A program made the position numbers and the translations under genes. From assembly GCA_950295325.1 (NCBI GenBank), contig OX485806.1, positions 56,663,169-56,727,168 of the forward strand: a stretch of DNA of 64,000 nucleotides, read 5' to 3'. The notes beneath the pieces are model-generated. The model made no database searches. It saw nothing but the letters and a program-made list of their open reading frames with translations, and was not told the origin of the DNA. The DNA is from Polytrichum commune (lineage: Eukaryota > Streptophyta > Polytrichopsida > Polytrichales > Polytrichaceae). The first letter of the stretch is position 1, and the number at the start of each line of letters is the position of its first letter. Shown here piece by piece: positions 47,928 to 59,269 of this stretch.

Positions 47928-48269
47928 CTTCGGCATTCCAACTGCTACGTTTCCCCGACTCTGGACTTCGCTAGGGTCACCAATGATCCCTAACCCATAA
48001 CGGACATCAACTACTCCCCTATTGGTTATGGTGAACCCAACTTTCAAGCCTAAGCTTCAAGCTTCCTAATCCTACACTAATTCTCATTGAACCCTTCTAA
48101 CCCACTAGTACCAAGGCCTTAACCTCTAGTTTTAACTCAATTCAAATTCAAATTCAGAACCTCCACTCCTTTTATATTTTGCATAATCAATTACAAATCA
48201 AAGTCTAATCCTAATGGATTTTTTAATCTTAAGAACACATGTGGGCACAAATTTTGGGCTCACACGCAG
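46521..48269 (+). mobile_element. Solo LTR, family A, in the CACTA interior
   Basis: LTR 46526-48264 (1,739 bp), starting TGTCAGCCTG and ending GGGCTCACA, flanked by a perfect 5-bp duplication CGCAG (46521-46525 and 48265-48269). The start block (ACCCTTATGCATCG, TAGTCCGGGTGAGAG, GGCTCACA) is a clear inverted-repeat hairpin. Contains a GA microsatellite (about 47879-47925). The open frames at 47491-48000 are low-complexity Ser/Pro text crossing the microsatellite and are not genes. Confidence 0.9.
47879..47925. repeat. (GA)n microsatellite
   Basis: About 22 uninterrupted GA dinucleotides inside the family-A LTR. Confidence 0.97.
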
Positions 48270-51173
48270 CCACGTGGAAAACTACAAAATCTCTCGGAAA
48301 ATTCGCCGACTACTGTTGGTACCTGCACCGAGGAGGATGCGGATGATGACAGGTGCTCCTATGAGGAGAAAGGAGACAAAAGGGTGGCAAAAATGAAGGA
48401 AATCATGTTGCCATTGGTGCAAGCAAGCAAATCGATGTAAGTCAAGGAGAAACTCAACTTCTAATCCCCTGTTGCTCGGTGCAGCTTCGCAGTGCCTCGG
48501 CGTTCTTGGTGCGACCTCTTCCTGTAGCCATTGAAGTCGGGGATGCGGAGGGCGGAGACCATTTAGCCCTCGATCAGGGTTGTGTGAGTTTAGTCATTCT
48601 TTAGTCATTTAGCTTGCACGTGGTTGTGGATTGTGGGTCCACATGGACGGCCAGGATTCGATATGGTAGCACCTCCCTCGTAAACTGTGCCTTTGGCACA
48701 TGGCAGGTTTTTTTGTGGACTCGAAGACTTCTGCGGCTTCTGCAATGACCGAAGTGTTTCCTCCTCATCGTGTTTTTTTGTTTTTCTCCCTCGCTAATGC
48801 TAGGTGTTGCTTCTACTCTCTGGCTTTCGGCTTCGTTGCTGCTGGTAGGTTGTAATCCTATATGGGTTTCTGTTTCATTGCAATCGCTAGGTGTATCGTC
48901 TTCTGCGGCTCCTAGGTTTTTCTTCCTCCCTTTTGCGTCTGCTAGGTAGTCCTTCTTTTGGCACTGCTACGAGGTATTTCTCCCTCCCCTCTCCTGCTGC
49001 TATGTGGTTGCAACCACATGTGTCTCTGATTCCCTCAAAGGCGTATGTGGGGGGTTCTTATACACTGTGAAATCAGGTCCCCACTGCTGAGGTTTAGGGT
49101 TTAGGAATGGCGTAGGATCACCCCAGCCCTCGAGGAGGTATTGTCCTCTACAACCAATCTCCACACCACCCATCGAGGTGAACCCCCCTCTCTCTAGCAC
49201 ATTCCCTAAATCCCTACATAAAAACGACATTCTTATGCTTTGCATTTTTTGTCCTCATGTTTGATGTCATTTGCTTGTGTGGGAGTGGGAGGCTCTAAGA
49301 TCAGTTTGGTGCAGGGTGATAGCGTGAGAGCACACAAGCATGTGCATCAACCTGTGGCAGTGCGCCGCAACCGAAGACAAGTGCCTAGGACTAGCAGGTT
49401 GGGAGTCTTTGAAGATTCGGTCGAAATGGAGAGAGAAGAAGAGTCTGTAGAAACGAAGACCGAAGATGAATACAATCCAGTTGAGTCTTGTTGTGATTGT
49501 GTTGTAGATCAGGGATTTGTTTGGGATTTTTGTTTGGGATGGTTAGGGTTTTGATGGCTAGGGATTTGGATCCTGCAAGCACATCGAGGGATAACTGGGC
49601 TTGGTAGATTGCAAAGAACCTCATTGAATCGTCAATGATTTCTTGGACATCCATTGACCAGGTAAAATGGTGATGTCTTTTTGTCATACTCGTAGCTTAG
49701 TATGATCAGCGTAGTGGTCGAGTCCGCAAGCACAGCTGGGTGAAGCTCCGTGGCCGAGCCATACTTGTTGTCTACACAAAGTACTTCATGTTTGATTTAA
49801 CTACATCTTTAATGTTTACCTAAGTTTGAGACAATAGTCAGAGAACTTTTACAGCTAGTTATAAAGACGCGGGGCCTTCAACTGGCTCCTAGCCTCCTGT
49901 CCTGTCCTAGCCACCCCACCTCGAGAGTCGAAGCGAAGATCCCCAAAACGAACGAATCCCTCCCGCATCACTGCCGCCATCTTTCAGATTGATTTCCTCC
50001 TCTTTAACTTTACTTACTACAGCATCAACGCCATCAGAGTCATTATCATGCTTTGCAATACTAACTTAATTTCTTATGGCTCTTTCAAAATCATCGTAGC
50101 TTAACTCATACTCTTCTAAGTTAGGATGTTGTGATGGTGTCCCGCCATTGCTCTTCGTAGTAAACCTCAACATACCTCAACATACCTCAACATTCATTCA
50201 TTCATTCAATGGCATGGCCCTCACCCGAGCATTTAACAAGTTCATAACTTAATACGCGTGGTTGAAGAGGCCCCATCAGTGCAAAGGGGGAGCTCGGATT
50301 TGTGGTGCCATGAAACCGCGCAGATTTTCGCTTCTTGCAGGTGAATGCACAGGTTTATGGTGTTGAGTTTTGTTTGTGTAGTTTCCAGGTTTTCTTCGGT
50401 GGGAGCCTCGGATTCGATGAGAAGATGATTTATATATGGGAGTCTCTAAAGATTGGTTGCAGTTGACTTCGGGATTTTTGGGTTATGGGTTACGAGTTAC
50501 GGGTTGGGAAGCGAGGTTTTGGGTTTACAAATTATTTTTTTGCTTTTTTTTTTATTGTTTTTATTTTGATATTGCTGTGGGAGGGGGGGGGGTAGGTTTG
50601 GGTATTGGAAAGCTTGGAATCGGTGAAATGAGAAATCTGTAAATGTTGCTAAAGAACGATGAATCTCGCTGGTGCACGTTCTGGGAGGTTTCTTTTGTTT
50701 TGGGGTGGTAGAGGGGCGAGGTATTCGAAAATCTTTCTGCATTGCCTTGATGTATCGCTCCTACATAAAACTTGTTGTTACAAGTAGAAAAGTTGGGTTT
50801 CGGGTTTTTGGGAGGTCAAGGGGTTTAAGCCTTGTCATGTGACAGACACTGATGTATTTTTTTCTGGTATTGTTGTTGCTGGGAGTAGTTTGAAGGGTCA
50901 TTTGTGTGTGTTTTTGCGTACTTCTGAAATGACAGTTTGTTGTATATGTTTGCGTTTTCAAGTTGTACCTTGAAAGTGGAGTGATGAGCTGCTTCTGTAT
51001 GTTTTTTTTATGGCCAAATGTGTTTTTCCGTGTAGTGCTTCACGCACTTTTTGATACGTTTAGGCATCGCAATTGCTATATGACATGTCGTTGTAAATGG
51101 ATCGTTGGTGTCGCAGTCCAAAGTGTCCACACATAATAGGCGTTAATGCCCGAGTCATATACTTAGTCATGCA
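48270..51173. other. CACTA interior, no supported gene
   Basis: Several open frames (49240-49554 plus, 50436-50642 plus) have no domain and no splice support. CT-rich text with repeated TGCTAGGT near 48800-48950. Could be a decayed insertion bounded by the 59-bp repeats, but no ends were defined. Confidence 0.35.
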
Positions 51174-51231
51174 GATTTCGTATTGCAAACATCCGCTTAA
51201 TGCATGACGCTACTACGCAAAGACCATATTG
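51174..51231. repeat. 59-bp repeat, copy 2
   Basis: Direct copy of 46295-46353 with four substitutions. Confidence 0.85.
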
Positions 51232-52621
51232 CTTAGACATGATGGATATATTTAGGCTCCTTATAGGATGATAAACATCTATAGCAACACAACTCTGCAA
51301 ATGAAAGGCATATCTAGTGTTTAGATGTATTTTTTCTTTCAGAATCAAAAAAAATGCGAGATTGAACTGTATCTTTGCAACTTAAAGATTGTCTTCCGCC
51401 TATCAATAACTCCATGTTAAATTATTAGTCAAGATGAATTGTTAGTCAATCACCAATCAATTAACAGTCAATTATTAGTCAATAAGTTCACATTGACAAT
51501 TTGCCAACTTGTGCTGCCTCATGTAGCTTGAAAATGTAGAGTTTGGGGTTGACTTCATGGTTGAAAATGAGAGCTGATAGCAGCTTAGTCAGCAATGGCA
51601 GTGTAAATATTTCCGAGCAATTCACATTTCAAATGGACAGTATGTTTCTGCACTTATTAATTTGTTGTACAAGAGTTGTACGTGTGATTTGCCAATTGCA
51701 GAGGAAGAGGAGGACAATGATTCCCTGTCACTGCAGGAGGCTACCGTGGAGCTGCCCCGGTCTAGTGCCACGAAGAGGAAGCCAAGACAAAGTTTCAAGT
51801 CCCCCCCCAAAGAAGAAGACTACATGGATGCAACAACATTGGATGATGGGCCAAGCCGGCCCCTGGATGATGGGTCAACCGGGCCTGCAAACAAGGGTCC
51901 AACAACAAAAGCAAAGAGTAAGGCAAGGGCAGCAAGGAGGGCAATTGGGAAGGAAATGGAGGAACGAATGGATGCAAGACACAATCAAGGGCAGAAACCA
52001 CACCATGTGAGGGTGAAGGCGGGTGGAGGCATAGATGGAGGTTGCAAGGGCAAGAACGAGTTTGACGAGGCTCTCAGGAGCTTAGTCCCTAGGATTCTGG
52101 ACGTAAGTTGTGTGAAGTGGAAGGACCAGCCCCCAAACAATGTTGAAAAACTGAGGAGTGCCATAGACGCGGAGTTTGAATATGTGGGGACTCACCTATC
52201 GGATAAGGGCTTCAAGAACGCGGTGAAGAGACAAATGAAGACCGAGAGGTCAAAAATGAAGGGATGGTTTCTTGGCGGGAAGAAAGATTGTCCCATTTAC
52301 ATTAAGCCCGATCAATGGGCAAGGTTGTGTTAGTACTGGTCAAAACCAGAAACGGAGGAGAAGGCACAAAGAATGGCAAATGTGCGCAAACAAGTGAATA
52401 GGACCTCAAACGTCGGACGGGCAAGCAAGGTTGGAAAGGAGGCGCAATTGGTATGTTTTCTGTTTTGTTTTGTTGCATACATCGGGGATAACTGGTTATG
52501 GTGTTTACATTTTGTTTTGTAAACTAAATACCAGTCAATATAAGATAAGAAAACATAATTCTATATCATAATTGCTCTGCCTTCTACACTTAGTATTTTA
52601 TTTGGCGTCACATAGTCCTAT

Positions 52622-53400
52622 CCGCAAACAGTCAGAAACAACTAGTCATGTAGCTGAACACATTGTAGCAAACATGGTGCTCAGATTGTGGTAGAAACCA
52701 ACTTAGAAGATAAACCAACTTTTTAGGTAAGGTCTTATTCTGAATGCAAGTTGATTGTACAAGTCCCTTTGCTGAAAGTGAGCTAACCTAGGAGACAAAT
52801 GATTATGGGTGATTGATTCTGGAATTGTGAAGATATCATTGCACTCCGAAACCTGGTGTTAAATGTGAGATGGCCTTATTGCAGACAACCACACAAGACT
52901 AGTTATATAGTTGTAGTAATAGTACCCAACATCCTGCGCAGTTTGTAAATACAAGCAACTCTTAAGCTTAAGCTGGTTTCTAGGTGAAGTCTGTTTTTTT
53001 GTGCAACTTCAAGGAATGATTTATGAGGCTTGAGGTGAGCCAACTTTGTTAGCCCCTTGTGGGTGATTGATTTTGGATTTGTGAAGTCTGAACTCCACGA
53101 AGGTGCCATGTGTTTAGAGGGAGATGGCTTCAATGCAGACAACCACTCATGGGTAGTTATTTAGCTATAGTAATTGTAAGCAACATCGTGTGCAGTTTGT
53201 ATGAACAAGCAGCTCTTAGGAATATCCAACATTTTAGGTGAAGTCTGTTGTGTTTTGCAAGTTCAAGGAATGAGTTATGATTTTTGAGGTGAGCTACCCC
53301 AAGCAACAACTTCTGGATGATAGATTTTGGAGCTCTGACGATGTTGGTATATGTGGAAACCATGTGTTTCATTTTTTATTGTCCGGTCTTTGATGTACAA
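52622..53400 (+). repeat. Tandem repeat, about 254-bp unit, 3 copies, in the TnpA-like intron
   Basis: Successive copies share AATGCAGACAACCAC (about 52878 and 53132), GTAAGCAACATC-type text with GTGCAGTTTGTA, TTTTAGGTGAAGTCTGTT and TTCAAGGAATGA, and TGATTGATTTTGGA. The first copy is more diverged. Confidence 0.7.
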
Positions 53401-53906
53401 TAATCAGTCCATTTTTGGCATAGGATCAACCGCTTGTTGTTATCACATTGTGTATTTAGTGAGAAAAATGCCACTTTGTCTTTGTGTTTTCATCCAAATT
53501 CACCTCACCACGTAATCAGGGATGCTAGTATATCCTCAAGGTTGTCATTCCATACAAAACCCTTGTTTTGCCGAACATTTGAGGAACACATACTGAGCAT
53601 TGGCGTGAAGGTTCTTGGTCAACATTCTTGGGCAATGTTCTTAGACAATATTTTCATCAATGTCAATGTAATCTAATCTCCTTTGCATATGCAGGATTGA
53701 GCATGACATTCCATTGTTTTCTGCAGTTGCATTTGGTAATGTGTGGTATGGAAGTGCTATGTGTTGATTTTGGCAGAGAAAAAAAAGACAGAGGAGTCCT
53801 GAAATCACTGAAATTGCAGAGGACTTACAAAAGTCAGAGCAAACAGGGGCCTGCACTTCTGTAAGACGCCATCCAACGCTTCACAATAGAGAAGTCATAG
53901 AAATTT

Positions 53907-54102
53907 ATTAGTTGTAGCTAGTTAATGTCGTAGTCAATATTGAGTTGTTGACGTTTCATTGTATAGTTGTTTATTGGTTGTAGCTAGTTATTGTCGTAGT
54001 CAATATTGAGTTGTTGATGTTTTATTGTATAGTTGTTTATTGGTTACAGCTAGTTAATGTCGTAGTCAATATTGAGTTGTTGATGTTTCATTGTATAGTT
54101 GC
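53907..54102 (+). repeat. Tandem repeat, about 68-bp unit, 3 copies
   Basis: Three close copies of a unit containing GTAGCTAGTTAATGTCGTAG, TCAATATTGAGTTGTTGATG and TTTCATTGTATAGTTG. Confidence 0.93.
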
Positions 54103-54330
54103 AAATGTGTACTGTAGTGACTTCATTCCCAGAAGTTGCCATACTTGAACACTAAGCTTTTATTCTTTGTGTGCGTGATGTGAACAGCAGGCTGCCTTTG
54201 GCACAATGTTTGCCCGCATCACTGCGCTGGAGACTAACCAAACATAATTTAGGAACCAGCTGTCAGAGGTCTTGATGACTAGTCAGAATAATGAGCAGGC
54301 TCTAAAGCAAACACAACGACGCTCGATAAT

Positions 54331-55807
54331 TTGGCCACTATGGTGACAACAATAATGAACAAGCCAGAGTCTAAGACCATGGTGAGCCCGCCCACCCATA
54401 GTGGAGCCAATCATGATCAAATCCCTAGAAGTCCCCCCAAGTCAGCATGCGAGAACCAAACCCAATCTAAACCGGCTCGCATTGGTGCCTCTAGTGGTAA
54501 CCCTATAGATGTGGTTGATGTCTCATACGTTCCCAGTGAGGACAAGAACCCCCCTAAACAATAAGTTAGGATGACTAGGAGCAAGGATGTGAAGTTCAAG
54601 GGTGTTAGCGGGGCAACATGTAATAGTGAGGTTGGGACGAAGGTTGGACGAAGCAAGAAGGCCTCAAAGAAGAAAACAAGTGACAAGGGGAGGAGGCAGC
54701 AAGGGACGTGGGACTGAAGAGGGCAACGGGCAACAAATAAGTGCAGAAGGTGGGACACAAGAGGGGGGGTCAGCCAAGGAGGGGATGTGGAACTTGGAGG
54801 AGGCCTTGAAAAGAACCCAGAGGGCGGGAGCAGGGTGGAAGGCATTGGTGGGAGTGGGGGTGTGGAAGAGGGAAATAAGGGAGGAAGGGTCAAGGGAGTC
54901 GTAGGTGAAGGGGACAGTGGGGAGGCTGCGAGTGGGGGGGTGGGGAGTGTACATGGCGGGAAAGGGCAGACTCAGATAGAAGAGAGTGACGTAATACAAG
55001 GTGGTGATGTAGGGGTTATCGCAGAGGGGTTAATGCAGGCATTGTCATCGAGAAGGGGGGTGTTTGCCTTTTCAGTTCATGTGAGAAATAAAACCCTATC
55101 ACCAAGCAAGTTAGGTGGGAATGGTACTCAAAACAATGCGCCTGGCATCGAGGTGAGTCCCACAAAATGGCCCCATATCCCATCCATATCGGAAGCCTAC
55201 AATCCAACCAAATTGTTGATATTTAATGTGCATGGTACTCTTCTAGATACAAGTTTATTAACACAACCCAATCCAAACCCTAACAATCGGGTAACGAAGA
55301 AAACAACGACCCGTCGGTTTGTGTTCAGACCTTGGATGATTGAGTTTCTGTGAAGGTGTTTGACAACATTTAGAGTAGTTTTTTGGGGGATAAAGAGTAG
55401 TGAGTATATGGATGAGGTCCTACACGAGATATTGCTAGTGTTTGAGCATATGGAAGGTGCCAAACCCCAGTTTACGTGGTCAGCAAAGGATTGTGAAATC
55501 ATACAAAAAAGTCCCGAGGTTACATTAAGGGGGAAACCTTTGACAAAAGGTGTGGAAGAAGTGGCCATGTTGGAATGCCACTAACACATCCTTCATATTT
55601 GTAACATAGAATGGGGGTGGGACTATGACATTTGCCTGTGGATTACATTCCACCCTAGGTGCATGGTGGTCCACTATGATTGTGTGAAGGATGTGTTAGA
55701 GGACAATGATTACCTGAAGCTCAAATTATGGCGAGCTCTTGAAGGCCTTCATACGCACCAAGATCTTGCAAGTTTTTGGTCCACTTTAAATGTTTCAGGA
55801 ATGTAAG
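54331..55807 (+). pseudogene. HAD/FCP1-like phosphatase domain gene inside the CACTA
   Basis: A Ser/Pro- and then Gly/Glu-rich low-complexity lead (54331-55150) is followed by SEAYNPTKLLIFNVHGTLLD at about 55188-55247. This is the HAD superfamily motif I region of FCP1-like (NLI-interacting factor) phosphatases. The residue at the nucleophile position, normally Asp, is Asn in FNVHGT. Next come RRFVFRPWMIEFL, a TGA at 55351, and in the same frame VVFWGIKSSEYMDEVL (motif II region, W-G/S), FTWSAKDCEI and GKPLTK. A frameshift near 55540 precedes VKDVLEDNDYLKLKLWRALE (about 55690-55740) and the end of the domain. These residues suggest a capture or ancestral fusion with the TnpA-like gene upstream. 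Not functional as it stands. Confidence 0.65.
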
Positions 55808-57269
55808 CAGGGGTGTGTGAAGTGAACACATTTCCGAGGAGCATGGCGCCGCGTCGGCCATGCACTCCCTTAGTTGACCCAAGACTGCCCAAATCTAGAG
55901 GTGAGGGGACTTGTGGACTTTAAGTTCACATTCGACATTGTCCCCTCACCTGTAATTTGCTGGATGACTAATTGAATTTGGATTGTGGCTGCGTGTGTAG
56001 GTGCTTCCAGGGAAGGAGTTGCGGGGACGGGCCCTGAAACCAATGGATAGCACATTGGACAACACACTTTGGACCACACGACTGATTAGTCTCAACCCTA
56101 AACCTTGGATGTTGTAAAGGTTGGAGTCATAAATGCAATCAGTCCTTCGTGACTGCCACAGTCCTTTGCGATTGAATTCTTCAATCATAAAGCTGTCATG
56201 GACCATGTAAGTAACTGAGGACCAGTTATGTAGGAGCTTTGGCCATATGTCTTCAATTTCCGGCGTTTTTGTCTCTCATGCTTTCTCATATGCACCTATG
56301 TGGAAATGCGAATGTGTCCATTGTGAATTCTATGGTGTACGTGGTGTCTAAGGTAGTGTAGGGCATTCTGCCATGAAAAAGGAGTTGCTCTTTCTCTAGG
56401 AAGTACACCATGTTAGTGTTGTGCCAATTCTCGAATTATGAAAAGATATTTACAACAGAGTGATCAACACTTGAATCCAACTTATTTCCTTAGATCATAA
56501 GTTGTTCAGGAGCAGTGAAGTCAATTGAGGGGCAGTTTTGAAATACCCTAATCCTATTTGCATTGTGTTAGCCCTGCAGTAGCTGTCATAACATCATATT
56601 GGATTGGAGATTTGACCTAAACAACCCAGCAAGGGGTGAGATTAATTAATATTTGGATGCTATGTGTATGCAGTTCAGTGTCGGGCAATGTGTGCACATG
56701 ATGAACCCCCGAAACAACAAACAGAAGGTGGCAACCAGTAAAATTAGCGGTGGGGGGGGGGGTTTGGACAAATTTCACTTTAAGACCATCCCCGAATTTT
56801 GCTACAAGGTGGACGTCAGCATTGCGCACTTGGGTGAAGTGCGTTTTCCATATCCACATGAGGCAGGGGACTAATGGGTAGTTGAGGATGTGGTAGGAGG
56901 CAACACGTTGTGGAATGAAAGGAATTTGAGAGTTGCATGATTTCCACCACATATTAAACAGGTAGAAGACGTAGGCCATGAACACTGTGAACTATTTCCC
57001 CCCATTTGAACATGCCCATGTATTTTGTTTGGATCAGAAGAATAAAACACCATGTACTACTTCTTTTCTGCGTGATTGCCACTATCATATTGAAAGTGTG
57101 GATGTATGTGGTACAAGTTGGCTGTAAGGATGTTGTGAATGCAAACTCTACTTGGTTTGGTGGTTTTACCTGAAATAGCGAGCCATTGCTCCAGAAGATG
57201 ATTGTTACAGTCATTTTGTAGGCAATCCCAGGGTGGGATCATTAATTAGTGCAAATGTATGAGTGCACA
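55808..57269. other. CACTA interior, no supported gene
   Basis: Short open frames only. One G-run at about 56753-56761. No element boundary recognised. Confidence 0.35.
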
Positions 57270-58065
57270 GGTTTTTGCAATGTAGTCGTTATCGAAGGTA
57301 GGAAGTAGTTTCGCAGTCAAAATGCCACGTCACATGTGTGTACCGCACCAGGGAAGCATTGAGAAGTAGACATAAATGACTGTTGGTGTGGAATTCCAGT
57401 CATTTATACCTGTGCACTCCAGAACGACTAAGCTAAGTTGAGACGTACACCCCTGACACGTGGACACATTGCATAATATAACGACTGAATGAAAGACTGA
57501 ACAAAGACTCATTTAGTGGGCACAAGGCATACAGAAGTGGACATGTGACTGGTTTGTAGTTGCCAATCAATAACATATTAGTCATTTATCGTATAGGTTT
57601 GAGGATGACAATACCCCAACATAGACCACGTGGGCACCATGTCATCGTTGAAATTTGCTTATGACTAAATAAGAACTACAAAAATGGACACGTGGACGAA
57701 TCAGAACACGCTGCACGTACAGTGTCCACGTATGCACAACTCACATAGTTGGCATTGGGATGACATAGTTGGAGGACTAGGAAGACACGTTGGCAATGAC
57801 ATGGCGTGACAACCACGTCAGACAATGATATGGAAGGAAGGCAATGGCGTGGAATGCCATGTCATCACACTATGACACGTGTGGCCCGCATGTTTATGAC
57901 TGTCCTATATGACTACAAATTGTAGGTTGCCACGTCGTGTCCTGTACGACTGGGTGTCCGTTACAAATTTTTCATAATAACAGAAATACTATTAGTCATT
58001 GTAGTCCTTAACAACAGAAATTGCAGTCGTTAACAAAGTTGTTGTTTGCCGATTTTCTTGTAGTG
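57270..58065. promoter_or_regulatory. CACTA right subterminal region and terminus
   Basis: Dense AGTCATT, TGACTA, ACACGTGTGG and ACGTGGAC motifs in both orientations, ending with the terminal inverted repeat (TTTCTTGTAGTG at 58054-58065). The last 100 bp is duplicated in inverted orientation at 42466-42565. Confidence 0.7.
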
Positions 58066-59269
58066 ACGGCATACATTACCACAACTCATTCTCCCCAATG
58101 TCTGAAGTGCCAACTGCCCCTTATTCAAAAATTGATCTACTCTGTTGACTGCCTAAATCTGCCCCTATTAAACACCACATGCCTCATGTCAAAACCATCT
58201 CTCAATATGGTCATCCCCACATCCTATCATGTACTACTGATGCAAACCAAAAACGAGTGCCCACAAGCATGAGTTCACCCTAGTTTTCTTTCCCAAACAC
58301 CACCAAGATGCTTAAGCCAACCCAATAACCAAGCTACCCTCGTGGCAAGGGGGACATGTTTCTAAAATCCACCATTGCTCCAGACCCCAAGGATGTCATC
58401 AAACCCGAACCTTAACTTTGCACACTCAATTCGAACTGCCACTACCCCAACCAGGTGAGACCAAATCCTTCACTCCGAACTCCAATCTCCCCAACCTTAA
58501 CACGACGCCAACCCCCAGGCTAACCCACTCGGCTGCTCCCACAATCCTTGTCATGGCAACTAGCTGCAACATATGCGGACATACTCGCATTGCAGGCCTC
58601 TGTTGCCTACTTGTTGGTTGGGATACGTAGTGGCCGGATCCGGTGCATTGAAGGAGCAAGCAAGTTGGCTTGTCTTTCTCAGGCAACGCTTCTTTTTTTT
58701 CCTTTTTTTTCTCTTTCTTGAGCAAGCACGTGACGCAAGAGCTCTCCCCGTTCTTTCGCAACAATGCTTAGATACCACTAGGACAAGCATTCACAACACT
58801 TCACCAACAATGCCGCACACCCTTCTTCCAGATTATATTTTACACATAGATCCTGCAGCGAACGTGCCAAGGACACCGGCGTCGGAGAGAGAAAAAAAGC
58901 CTTAAGATTTCCTTATGCAGCAAGGTTTCCACCTTCTCCTTCCTACTCTCTCTCTCTCCTATCCTACCAAATGAGTTTCCTTCCTCCAAGCTCCTGAGAC
59001 CCCTCTAGTTTTTTTTTAGTTTTTTTTTTGCGTTGCCCGACATCTTTGGGGCAGCTCAAAAAAATGGGCTTACTCTCTTGACTTTTTCTTTTCCTTTGTT
59101 TGTTTCTCACCTCTCAACTTGGATTACTTTAACATACCTCAATTTTAACCTAACTTAATTTCCTTTTGTTTTTTGAATGTTTCTTAGGCTCTTAATTTAA
59201 TTTCATGTCAAAATAGCCTTACCCTTAGATTAATCATGCATGTGGGCACAATTTTGGGCTCACATCTTG
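58066..59269 (+). mobile_element. Family-A LTR, right part (split by the CACTA element)
   Basis: Begins right after the CACTA end with the ACG duplication and finishes with the family-A terminal block ATGTGGGCACAA, TTTTGGGCTCACA at 59264. The following TCTTG (59265-59269) matches CCTTG before 14391 except for one base. 58990-59075 aligns with 2025-2130 of another family-A copy. Open frames are low-complexity. Confidence 0.65.

Larger units (their letters stand above)
51702..54330 (+). pseudogene. TnpA-like CACTA protein (Ptta/En/Spm family), broken
   Basis: Plus strand. The exon from a CAG acceptor at 51701 to a GTATGT donor at 52451 starts with acidic EEEEDNDS text. It has a basic Ala/Lys/Arg middle (KAKSKARAARRAIGKEMEER) and then the conserved core EAEFEYVG-type sequence (DAEFEYVGTHLSDKGFKNAV, KRQMKTERSKMKGWFLGGKK, CPIYIKPDQWARL). 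After a stop (TAG at 52331) come YWSKPETEEKAQRMANVRKQ and NRTSNVGRASKVGKEAQL up to the donor. After a long intron with tandem repeats, the next exon at about 54190 encodes AAFGTMFARITALETNQT, a coiled-coil start, then a stop near 54246. This is the plant transposase_24 type, which binds subterminal repeats in En/Spm. It is divergent from TnpD. Confidence 0.75.
16365..58068. mobile_element. Large CACTA (En/Spm) transposon containing nested insertions
   Basis: Left end CACTAGTAGAAATC at 16368; right end at 58065, whose reverse complement is CACTACAAGAAAATC. Both are flanked by ACG (16365-16367 and 58066-58068), the 3-bp duplication expected of CACTA. Subterminal regions (16368-17100 and about 57270-58065) share ACGTGTCA, GTGGCATGCCAC-like and TGACTA/AGTCA motifs. 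Inside are a TnpD-type transposase (minus, split by insertions) and a TnpA-like gene (plus), arranged divergently. Total 41.7 kb, of which about 25 kb is later insertions. The inverted repeats have two mismatches plus a 1-base gap, so the pairing rests on the duplication, the subterminal motifs and the orientation of the genes together. Confidence 0.65.

Noticed and set aside
47491-48000. A 169-residue protein with an Arg-Glu repeat.
   Set aside because: It crosses the (GA)n microsatellite in an LTR; the Arg-Glu run is the repeat itself.
42466-58065. Reading 42466-58065 as a complete 15.6-kb CACTA element, since its two ends match best.
   Set aside because: The flanking 3 bp are CAC and ACG, and this would leave half of the TnpD gene outside. 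The 16368 end gives the ACG match and keeps the gene whole.
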